Source: an uncultured Clostridia bacterium (GTDB lineage Bacteria > Bacillota > Clostridia > Oscillospirales > Oscillospiraceae). Taken from it: 35,149 nucleotides of DNA. Made by a program: the position numbers and the translations under genes. The DNA lies in contig CAMOXK010000015.1 of assembly GCA_946629065.1 (NCBI GenBank), forward strand, positions 1 to 35,149, read 5' to 3'. Shown here piece after piece: positions 1-7,210 of the stretch. Every line of letters begins with the position of its first letter. Within the stretch, counting starts at the first letter, position 1. Under the pieces are notes generated by a model, which was not told the DNA's origin, did not search any database, and saw only the letters and a list, made by a program, of their open reading frames with translations.

Positions 1-139
1 AATACTCTTCTTCAAAGGCTTTGGTATAGCTTGCGTAGCCCAGGGCGCTGGTCACCAGGGCAAACACCAGCAGCAGCATCAGAATGACCCCGATGATGTT
101 CACGGCAAGGCTGGAGCGCTTGCTCAGTATGTTTTTCAT
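1..139 (-). CDS. N-terminus of a membrane protein (partial, possibly a sensor)
   Basis: The ATG is at 139 on the minus strand and the frame stays open to the window edge, giving about 46 residues. They begin MKNILSKRSSLAVNIIG, followed by a hydrophobic stretch (residues about 10-35, ILMLLLVFALV core) and then polar sequence (YASYTKAFEEE). A short basic start, one transmembrane segment and an outside-facing helix is how many sensor kinases, chemoreceptor-like proteins and cyclases begin, but no diagnostic domain is visible, so the function is open. It lies 12 bases downstream of the hydrolase gene on the same strand and may be its operon partner. Confidence 0.55.
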   Translation of the reverse strand, partial: MKNILSKRSSLAVNIIGVILMLLLVFALVTSALGYASYTKAFEEEY

Positions 140-151
140 GCAACGATCCCC

Positions 152-967
152 TTATTCTGCGGCAGTTTCTTTCCGGAGGAAGCGCAGCAGGCGCTCCTTG
201 TAGTCCGGCGCGGTGTCAAAGGCGGCGTGGCCGAAGCCCTCTTCATAGAGGTAGAGTCCATTGCCGGGCCGCTCCGGCAGATGACGGAAGATCTCCCGGC
301 TTGCCTCGGCGCCCAGGACCCGGTCGTCCTTCGCGCCCAGCACCAGCACCGGGCAGGCGATCCGGGCCAGATCCGCCCGCACATCAAAGTTCCGCAGGCT
401 CTCCGCCAGGATGACGAAGCGCCGCAGATCCGCCGGGTTAAAGGTATCGGCTTGGGAAAGCAGCAGCTCCCGGGCACCCTCGAAGACGGCCTCGGGATAG
501 AGCGCCTCCCCAAAGGCCAGGTTCAGCTCCCGGGCCTTGCCGGCCTTTGCCAGGTCGATCCAGCGGGCAAAGAGCTCGAAATGCGCCGCATCGACGTGGG
601 CGGAGCTGGAGCCCAGCACCAGCTTGGAAACCAGCTCCGGGTGTTCCGCGGCCAGCGCCATGGCGATCATGCCCCCCTGGGAGGCGCCGAAGAGGGCAAC
701 CTTGGAAAGCCCCAGCGACCGGATAGCCTCCGCCGTGTCCTGGGCCATCTCCCGGATGGGGTAGACGGCGGGCAGATCCCGCCGACGGTCAAAGAGATAG
801 ATCGTAAAGTCCTCTGTCAGGACCTGATAGGCCTCGGCGATCAGATCACCAAGGCCCATCACGCTCTGCACGCTGAGCCCCGGCAGGATCACAAGGGAAT
901 CCTTGCCTTTGCCGAAACGGAGATAGTCCATGGTGAAGGTATCGGTTTTGACGGTTTCAATGTTCAT
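152..967 (-). CDS. alpha/beta-fold hydrolase
   Basis: The 271-residue protein has the normal length of a single-domain alpha/beta hydrolase. The nucleophile elbow GASQGG lies at residues 94-99 (Ser96), a candidate acid is in GAKDDRV (Asp214/215), and the catalytic His is in GFGHAAF (His247). An early LVILPG strand supplies the oxyanion region. No signal peptide is visible, so it is probably cytoplasmic. Substrate is not predictable: family members include esterases, lactonases and C-C hydrolases. The start overlaps the stop of the upstream Cys-rich gene by four bases (ATGA), so the two are translationally coupled. Confidence 0.85.
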   Translation of the reverse strand: MNIETVKTDTFTMDYLRFGKGKDSLVILPGLSVQSVMGLGDLIAEAYQVLTEDFTIYLFDRRRDLPAVYPIREMAQDTAEAIRSLGLSKVALFGASQGGMIAMALAAEHPELVSKLVLGSSSAHVDAAHFELFARWIDLAKAGKARELNLAFGEALYPEAVFEGARELLLSQADTFNPADLRRFVILAESLRNFDVRADLARIACPVLVLGAKDDRVLGAEASREIFRHLPERPGNGLYLYEEGFGHAAFDTAPDYKERLLRFLRKETAAE

Positions 968-1356
968 GTGTCTGTTTCCTTCCCGGAATCGGAATCGAAA
1001 AGGGCGGAGGCGTCCTTCTCGGTCCAGCCAAAGCTGTCCTTGAAATCACGAAAGCACGAGGGGCAGACCCAGTACCGCAGATCCCCGGTGCAGTAGAAAG
1101 AGGCGTCTGTGTCGCAAGTCACCTTTTCCCAGCAGAATTCGCAGTGCTCGTGCCAGAAATGCCGGATCTTATCCCCTTCAAGATTTTCCTGCCCGCGGCC
1201 CATCTGCGCGACAAAACGCCGCGCTTCGTCTGCAATCAAGCGATAAAAGGCATTCTTTTCGGCGTATGCCCGCATCCAGAATGCAGGGAAATCGACGCGA
1301 TAAAGGCTATTGTTTTGCAGGTAGTCTTCCTGCCCCCGCAATCTCCAGTCGTCCAT
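964..1356 (-). CDS. small cysteine-rich protein, probable metal binder
   Basis: An ATG at 1356 preceded by GGGAGGTG gives 130 residues (starts MDDWRLRGQEDYL); an upstream in-frame TTG at 1371 is less likely because the ribosome site lies between the two. The C-terminal half has paired cysteines: HEHCEFC (C72, C75), C81, C89 and CPSC (C98, C101), with adjacent histidines, which suggests a zinc-ribbon-like fold. I do not recognise the family. Stop and start overlap with the alpha/beta hydrolase, so the two are co-expressed; a structural or regulatory partner role is only a guess. Confidence 0.65.
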   Translation of the reverse strand: MDDWRLRGQEDYLQNNSLYRVDFPAFWMRAYAEKNAFYRLIADEARRFVAQMGRGQENLEGDKIRHFWHEHCEFCWEKVTCDTDASFYCTGDLRYWVCPSCFRDFKDSFGWTEKDASALFDSDSGKETDT

Positions 1357-1399
1357 AAGGGCACCTCCCAAGGCTAAGCTTCATGCGCCGCAGCGTGAT

Positions 1400-1759
1400 T
1401 CAGGTTCCGCTGTTTTTCTTTGCCGTTGTGATGGAGGCAATGAGCAGCGTTCTGATTTTGCTGCATTGAGTGAGCATCTTCGTATACTCTTCGTGAGTAA
1501 TGATTCCTGCATCGTGAAAAATCTCAAGCCAATAATCTGTTTCGTAACATTCCTTCAGGGCAATTTGAAACTTGTTTATAAAATCCGCCTTGCTTGAGGC
1601 ATAGTTGGCTTCATGAATGTTGGCGCCGATGCTTGTCCCGCTTCGAAGCAGCTGATTGAGAATGGCAGTTGCTTTCTTGCGTTCCCGCAGCTTTTCACAA
1701 AGCTTGATAATGGCAACTGCAAAGCTCTTTGAGAGTATCACAAGTTGATTTTCTGCCAT
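1400..1759 (-). CDS. four-helix-bundle protein (S23 / 23S rRNA intervening-sequence protein family)
   Basis: An AAGGAG site seven bases before the ATG at 1759 gives 119 residues, the family's usual size. The sequence is all-helical and has the family landmarks: KSFAVAIIKLCEKL near the start, then LLRSGTSIGANIHEA, a middle ALKECYETDYWL, and a C-terminal long helix (CSKIRTLLIASI). The family is named for ORFs inside 23S rRNA intervening sequences and includes Avd of diversity-generating retroelements. Here no rRNA, reverse transcriptase or variable repeat is nearby. The gene lies downstream of the RlmD-type gene and is separated from it by a mini-hairpin array, suggesting a mobile or repeat-linked origin. 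Biochemical role unknown. Confidence 0.85.
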   Translation of the reverse strand: MAENQLVILSKSFAVAIIKLCEKLRERKKATAILNQLLRSGTSIGANIHEANYASSKADFINKFQIALKECYETDYWLEIFHDAGIITHEEYTKMLTQCSKIRTLLIASITTAKKNSGT

Positions 1760-1928
1760 TACCATACTCCTTGAAGATGAATTGACGCTTCGCGTCATGA
1801 TTTGGCTTCGCCATGATTTCTCGCTTCGCTCCGTGAATTGAATTGCGCCATTATGCCCCGCAGGGCAATTCATGACCGGAGGTCGATTCATGCTGCGAAG
1901 CGGCAATTCCAGCGCGGCAAGGCGCAAT

Positions 1929-3089
<1,161 letters not shown>

Positions 3090-3121
3090 AGTACCTCCAT
3101 ACTATTATCATATTTCGTATT

Positions 3122-3149
3122 ATCATAACACGATTTCCCCGGTTTGCAA
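3122..3149 (-). promoter_or_regulatory. promoter of the rlmD-type gene
   Basis: On the minus strand, TTGCAA (3144-3149), a 16-base spacer, then TATGAT (3122-3127) with an extended -10 TGT in front. The -35 hexamer is the centre of the palindrome TTTGCAAA, also used by the opposite promoter. Confidence 0.6.
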
Positions 3150-3171
3150 AGGGAGAAGACTGTGCTACTAT
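3144..3171 (+). promoter_or_regulatory. promoter of the pseudouridine synthase gene
   Basis: TTGCAA (3144-3149), a 16-base spacer, then TACTAT (3166-3171) preceded by TGC, an extended -10. It lies 30 bases ahead of the start codon and shares its -35 with the divergent promoter. Confidence 0.6.
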
Positions 3172-3200
3172 AGAGTAAAAATCTGCGGGAGGAAGAGAAT

Positions 3201-3860
3201 ATGGAGATCCTCTATCGGGACAAGGCGATCCTGGTCTGCCAAAAGGATGCGGGCCTGCTCTCCACGGACGAGCCAGGCGGTGTGCCGGAGGTACTGCGTC
3301 AGCTGCTGGGTGATCCGAAGGCGGAACTGCGCACCGTGCACCGGCTGGACCGGGTGGTGGGCGGCTTGATGGTGCTGGGCCGCAGCACCGCCGCCGCGTC
3401 GGAGCTCTCCCGGCAGATCCGGGAGGGACAGTTTCAAAAGGAGTATCTGGCGGTGGTACACGGTCTCACGCCGGAGGAGGGCAGCCTGCGGGACCTGATG
3501 TGGCGGGATAAGGCGCGAAAGATGAGCTTTGTGGTGGAGACTCCGGGCAAGGACGTGCAGGAGGCCCTGCTGGACTATCGCAGGTTGGACGCGGCGGAGG
3601 ATCTGAGCCTGGTGCGGGTGCGTCTGCACACCGGGCGCAGCCATCAGATCCGCTGCCAGTTCGCGTCCCACGGCTGGCCTCTGGCGGGAGAGCGGAAATA
3701 TGACACCCGGGAAGATCCCTGGCCCCTGGCCCTGTGGTCCTGTTCTCTTGCCTTCTCCCACCCGGAGAGCGGAGAGAAGCTGGACTTTTTCCTGCCGCCC
3801 CCGGAGATCGAACCCTGGACCTTCTTTGCGCCGAAGGCCCTCACTTCCAGGAAGTGGTGA
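3201..3860 (+). CDS. RluA-family pseudouridine synthase (no S4 domain)
   Basis: Isomerises uridine to pseudouridine in RNA. The catalytic motif HRLDR is at residues 47-51 (Asp50), followed by VVGGLMVLGRS, and the second signature LHTGRSHQIRCQFASHG is present. At 219 residues it is a minimal catalytic domain without the N-terminal S4 RNA-binding domain of RluC/RluD, so the target (rRNA or tRNA) is undetermined. GGGAGGAAGAG precedes the ATG at 3201. Its divergent neighbour is another RNA-modification gene (rlmD type), and the two share a -35 element. Confidence 0.88.
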   Translation: MEILYRDKAILVCQKDAGLLSTDEPGGVPEVLRQLLGDPKAELRTVHRLDRVVGGLMVLGRSTAAASELSRQIREGQFQKEYLAVVHGLTPEEGSLRDLMWRDKARKMSFVVETPGKDVQEALLDYRRLDAAEDLSLVRVRLHTGRSHQIRCQFASHGWPLAGERKYDTREDPWPLALWSCSLAFSHPESGEKLDFFLPPPEIEPWTFFAPKALTSRKW

Positions 3861-3888
3861 ATAATCTGAAAACTGACAATCCCTTCCC

Positions 3889-3917
3889 TTGAAAAGTGGG
3901 GGGCAGGAAGGTATAAT
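3889..3917 (+). promoter_or_regulatory. plsY promoter
   Basis: TTGAAA (3889-3894), 17-base spacer, TATAAT (3912-3917), a near-consensus housekeeping promoter; the leader to the plsY ATG is about 65 bases. Confidence 0.75.
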
Positions 3918-3926
3918 GACTTTAAT

Positions 3927-3982
3927 GGCGCTTTTCTGACGGAGCGCCTATCCTGCTGGGAGGGACCGGTCCCTCCGAGGGA
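3927..3982 (+). promoter_or_regulatory. structured plsY leader with possible ribosome-site sequestration
   Basis: Hairpin GGCGC/GCGCC (3927-3931 with 3944-3948) is followed by the 18-base palindrome GGAGGGACCGGTCCCTCC (3959-3976). Its 3' half TCCCT (3970-3974) can instead pair with AGGGA (3978-3982), which is the ribosome-binding site of plsY. The two pairings exclude each other. A regulatory effect is inferred, not shown. Confidence 0.4.
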
Positions 3983-3989
3983 GTGTAAT

Positions 3990-4607
3990 ATGGATATTTG
4001 GAAATACGCGCTCGTCATCGCCGCGGGATATCTGCTGGGCTCGCTGAGCGCTTCGATTCTGATCTCACGCACCGCCCTGGGCGAGGACGTGCGCAGCAAG
4101 GGCAGCGGCAACGCCGGGGCTACCAACATGGCGAGAGTTTACGGCCTGGGCATGGGCTTTCTCACCCTGGGAGGCGACATGCTCAAGACCATCCTGGCCA
4201 CCTGGCTGGGATCTTACCTGCTGGGGGATGTGGGCCTTGCCATCGGCGGCATCAGCTGCATGATCGGCCACTGCTTCCCGCTGTTTCACAACTTCAAGGG
4301 CGGCAAGGGCATCTCCGTGGGCGCGGCCCTGGGTCTGATGATCGACTGGCGGGTCTTCGTCTGCATCATCGCCACCTTCCTGATCGTGGCCTTCCTCACC
4401 AAGAAGGTCTCCCTGGGCTCCATGGCTGCTGCCGCGGCCATCACCATCTTCGCCATCGTTTTTCATGTGAGCACACCCAAACTGGTGCTGGCCATCGCAG
4501 CCATGTGCCTTGCCATCTTCCAGCACCGCACCAATATCGACCGCCTGAGCAAGGGCACCGAGCCGGACTTCAAGGCCGCCGACGCGGACAAGCTGAAAAA
4601 GAAATAG
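3990..4607 (+). CDS. plsY: glycerol-3-phosphate acyltransferase PlsY
   Basis: Integral membrane enzyme that transfers acyl groups from acyl-phosphate to glycerol-3-phosphate, the first step of phospholipid synthesis in most Gram-positive bacteria. The 205 residues match family length. Signature motifs: SKGSGNAGATN (residues 36-46) and GHCFPLFHNFKGGKG, with several hydrophobic segments (start, 55-75, 110-130, 150-170) and a short basic C-terminus. The ATG follows GAGGGAG. The gene has its own promoter and lies 35 bases upstream of the pepV-like gene with no terminator between, so both are probably one transcript. PlsX is not in the window. Confidence 0.95.
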   Translation: MDIWKYALVIAAGYLLGSLSASILISRTALGEDVRSKGSGNAGATNMARVYGLGMGFLTLGGDMLKTILATWLGSYLLGDVGLAIGGISCMIGHCFPLFHNFKGGKGISVGAALGLMIDWRVFVCIIATFLIVAFLTKKVSLGSMAAAAAITIFAIVFHVSTPKLVLAIAAMCLAIFQHRTNIDRLSKGTEPDFKAADADKLKKK

Positions 4608-4642
4608 GCATCTCATAATATATATTTAAGAGGAGCGGGAGT

Positions 4643-6028
4643 ATGAACGAAGAGCTGCGGCGGGATCTGGACCGCTTTGTAGAGGAAAACGAAACGGCCA
4701 TCTTTCGGGACATCGGGAGACTTGTGGCCATCAACAGCGTGGAAGGAGAGCCGGAAGATGGCGCGCCCTTTGGACCCGGCCCCAAAGCCGCCCTGGAAAA
4801 GGGCCTGGAGATCGCCCGGGAGCTGGGACTCAAGGCCGTCAACTGTGCCGACAAGATCGGCTATGCCCAGCTTGGCGAGGGGGCGGAGGACCGCTACCTT
4901 GCCACCATCACCCACCTGGACGTGGTCCCCACCGGCGAGGGCTGGGCGCACGACCCCTTCACCATGCGGGAGCGGGAGGGCTGGATCATCGGCCGCGGCG
5001 TGATGGACGACAAGGGCCCCAGTGTCCTCTGCCTCTACGCCCTCAAGTATCTGAAGGAGCGGAACATCCCCCTGCAATACCCCATCCGCGCCCTGCTTGG
5101 CGCCAATGAGGAGACCGGCATGGGCGATGTGGAGTATTATCTGGCAAACTACCCCGCGCCTCTCTTCTGCTTCAGCCCCGACGCCAACTTCCCCCTCTGC
5201 AACGGAGAGAAGGGCATCTATCACGGACGCATCCTCTTTGATGTGGCCCTGAACAGGATCCGGGAGATCCGCGGCGGCATCGTGGCCAATGCCATCCCCG
5301 ACAAGGCCGAGGCCCTGGTGGAGGCGGAGCGGCTGGAGAACGCGGAGCGCGTCACCGTGGAGCAGGAGAAGCCCGGCCTCTGGCGGGTGCGCAGCGAGGG
5401 CTTGGGCGGTCACGCCTCCCTGCCGGAGGGCACGGTGAACGCCATCGGCGTGCTGGTGGACTACCTTCTGGCTAACGGCGTCGGAGACGAAAATGAGCGG
5501 CGCATGCTTGAGCTGCTGCAGAAGCTGCACTGCGACTGGCGGGGCAGGGGCCTTGGTGTCCAGGCGGACGACGGCCTCTTTGAGCCGCTGACCATCATCG
5601 GCGGCGTCATCGGTGTGGAGGACGGGAAGGTCTTCCAGACCCTGGACAGCCGCTATCCCACCAACATCAGCGGCGCGAAGATCGCGGAGATCATCGGGAA
5701 GCTGGCCGGGGATCTGGCGGAGGTCACCGTGGATCGGGACGCCGAGCCCTTCTACATGAGTCTGGACAATCCCTCCGTCCAGGTCTGTATCGACGCCTAC
5801 AACGCCGTCACCGGCGAGAACGCCAAGCCCTACACCATCGGCGGCGGAACCTATGCCCGGGATTTCCCCAACGCGGTCTCCTTCGGGCCAGAGCACCCCG
5901 AGCGGCCCATGCCGGACTTTGCCGGCCCCATCCACGGCGTGGACGAGGCCGCCAGCAAGGACTATCTGCTGGAGGCGCTGAAGGTCTACATCCTGGCGCT
6001 GATCGAACTGGAAAAAATTGAGTATTGA
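4643..6028 (+). CDS. pepV: M20 metallopeptidase, PepV/Sapep-type dipeptidase
   Basis: Cytoplasmic two-zinc (or manganese) dipeptidase; 461 residues matches the PepV/Sapep group. Metal and catalytic residues in the expected order: HLDVVP (H91, D93), GRGVMDDKGP (D122/D123), NEETG (E156 general base, E157), SPDANFP (D180), and GPIHGVDE near the C-terminus supplying the last His. The central insertion (about residues 185-355) is the lid/dimer domain. GAGGAGCGGGAG precedes the ATG. It follows plsY in one operon; peptide salvage and lipid synthesis are not obviously linked. A strong terminator follows at 6104-6140. Confidence 0.92.
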   Translation: MNEELRRDLDRFVEENETAIFRDIGRLVAINSVEGEPEDGAPFGPGPKAALEKGLEIARELGLKAVNCADKIGYAQLGEGAEDRYLATITHLDVVPTGEGWAHDPFTMREREGWIIGRGVMDDKGPSVLCLYALKYLKERNIPLQYPIRALLGANEETGMGDVEYYLANYPAPLFCFSPDANFPLCNGEKGIYHGRILFDVALNRIREIRGGIVANAIPDKAEALVEAERLENAERVTVEQEKPGLWRVRSEGLGGHASLPEGTVNAIGVLVDYLLANGVGDENERRMLELLQKLHCDWRGRGLGVQADDGLFEPLTIIGGVIGVEDGKVFQTLDSRYPTNISGAKIAEIIGKLAGDLAEVTVDRDAEPFYMSLDNPSVQVCIDAYNAVTGENAKPYTIGGGTYARDFPNAVSFGPEHPERPMPDFAGPIHGVDEAASKDYLLEALKVYILALIELEKIEY

Positions 6029-6103
6029 TCGAAATTGAATTATCCGCTGCGAATTCAAGGATTTTCCAGGGGATCCTTTCCATATTCGTGTATTTTTCAC
6101 AAG

Positions 6104-6140
6104 GGAAGCCTCAGCCGACGGACTGAGGCTTCCTTCTTTT
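6104..6140 (+). terminator. intrinsic terminator after the pepV-like gene
   Basis: GGAAGCCTCAG (6104-6114) pairs perfectly with CTGAGGCTTCC (6123-6133), followed by TTCTTTT. Confidence 0.85.
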
Positions 6141-6156
6141 GACGGTGTAAAATTCG

Positions 6157-6185
6157 TTGACAAAGGCAGCTGAAAACGATATACT
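6157..6185 (+). promoter_or_regulatory. promoter of the secreted lysozyme/I9-like unit
   Basis: TTGACA (6157-6162), 17-base spacer, TATACT (6180-6185): a consensus -35 with one mismatch in the -10, 63 bases before the GTG start. Confidence 0.8.
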
Positions 6186-6248
6186 TACGAAGAGTATAAA
6201 CAGTATTGTGGGTGTACTGTACGCAGGAAACAGAAAGGGAGAAAAGCA

Positions 6249-6881
6249 GTGAAAGCACGGCTTGCATTTCGGAAAACGGCAGCTTTCCTGCTGACCTTCG
6301 CGCTGCTCTGCGGCTTGTTTCCCATCTCGGCCCACGCGGAGCCGGCCTCCCTGTGGGAGCGCCTGTTCTGGAACGCGGAGGAGAGAAGCGAGGAGCTCAC
6401 GGATGAGCAGCGGGAGGAAAACGTCCGCATCGCCACGGCCTTTCTGCGGGATGAGCTGAAGCTTCCGGATTCCGCCGTGGCGGCGGTACTGGCCAATATC
6501 TACCGGGAAAGCGCCTTTGATCCCCTGGCCGTGGATGGGGGACGGGAGTTTTTCGGCCTGTGCCAGTGGAGCAAGCTTCGCTGGACCAACTGCTTCTTCT
6601 TCTGTCGGGAGCAGGGGCTGGACCGCTTGAGCGTGGAGGGCCAGTTGGCCTTTCTGAAGTATGAGCTGGAAGGGGAGTACCTCTGGATCTATGAGAGCTT
6701 CCTGCTTCCTGCGGAGGACGACGAGGACGGCGCCCAGGAGGCCCAGTACTATTTCTGCGAGCTGTTTGAGGTCCCCCTGGACCTGGATTGGGAACAGGTG
6801 GTGCGCAGCAAGCTGGTGGCCTATGCTTACTGGCCCTACGTTTCCGAGGGCAAGGCGCTGGACTGGAACTGGACCACATAA
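6249..6881 (+). CDS. secreted phage-tail-lysozyme-like protein
   Basis: A GTG at 6249 after AAGGGAG gives 210 residues. The N-terminus is a signal peptide (basic start, TAAFLLTFALLCGLF core, likely cleavage after SAHA near residue 30), so it is exported. Residues about 60-160 resemble the phage tail lysozyme fold: VAAVLANIYRESAFDP followed by GLCQWSKLRW, the usual helix-Glu-Ser and G.CQW order, with Glu87 the candidate catalytic acid. This suggests peptidoglycan cleavage, but the domain is short and the call rests on motifs only. It is 12 bases upstream of the small I9-like gene. Confidence 0.65.
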   Translation: MKARLAFRKTAAFLLTFALLCGLFPISAHAEPASLWERLFWNAEERSEELTDEQREENVRIATAFLRDELKLPDSAVAAVLANIYRESAFDPLAVDGGREFFGLCQWSKLRWTNCFFFCREQGLDRLSVEGQLAFLKYELEGEYLWIYESFLLPAEDDEDGAQEAQYYFCELFEVPLDLDWEQVVRSKLVAYAYWPYVSEGKALDWNWTT

Positions 6882-6893
6882 AGGAGTTCTGCC

Positions 6894-7145
6894 ATGCAGC
6901 CTGAAATGATCCGCGTCAGCGTGAAGCTGCAAATGGACTGTGAGCCGGAAGGCTTCCTGCAAACCCTGGAAGAGCTGCTGGATCGCCCGCTGGGCCCGGT
7001 AAGGGTGCTGAAGCGTGCAAGAGTCCTGTCTCTCCGGCTCACAGAGTCGGAGCTGAAGCAAGTCTCCGCCCTGCCGGAGGTCCTGCTGGCCCAGCCGGAG
7101 GGGAGGGCGGAGCTTCCGCCGAAGCCCTTTTTTTCACGCAAATAA
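6894..7145 (+). CDS. small protein resembling an isolated peptidase inhibitor I9 propeptide domain
   Basis: Eighty-three residues, AAAGGAG before the ATG, no signal peptide. The predicted order is strand (MIRVSVKL), helix (FLQTLEELL), strands (VRVLKRARVLSLRL), helix (TESELKQVSAL), strand (EVLLAQPE). This matches the beta-alpha-beta-beta-alpha-beta fold of I9 propeptides, including the usual LT..EL..L...PEV...EP pattern. It lies 65 bases upstream of a giant subtilase that has its own prodomain, so a trans-acting inhibitor or chaperone is possible. Lack of an export signal argues against direct contact with the secreted protease. Family assignment is inference from pattern. Confidence 0.5.
   Translation: MQPEMIRVSVKLQMDCEPEGFLQTLEELLDRPLGPVRVLKRARVLSLRLTESELKQVSALPEVLLAQPEGRAELPPKPFFSRK
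7105..7134 (+). terminator. terminator-like hairpin inside the 3' end of the I9-like gene
   Basis: GGGC (7105-7108) pairs with GCCC (7124-7127), or alternatively GGCGGA (7106-7111) with TCCGCC (7115-7120), followed by seven T (7128-7134). The stop codon is at 7143-7145, after the T run, so termination here would yield an mRNA lacking its stop codon. Confidence 0.5.
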
Positions 7146-7159
7146 TTTAGCGAAATAGG

Positions 7160-7188
7160 TATATAAAGTGGAGACACCTTATATAAAG
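7160..7188 (+). repeat. 20-bp-spaced direct repeat TATATAAAG upstream of the S8 protease gene
   Basis: TATATAAAG occurs at 7160-7168 and exactly 20 bases later at 7180-7188, directly before the AGAAGGAGG ribosome site. The spacing of about two helical turns would suit tandem binding of a regulator; alternatively these are -10-like AT-rich sequences. No good -35 is visible. Confidence 0.4.
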
Positions 7189-7210
7189 TTTTTAGAAGGA
7201 GGAAAGAAGC

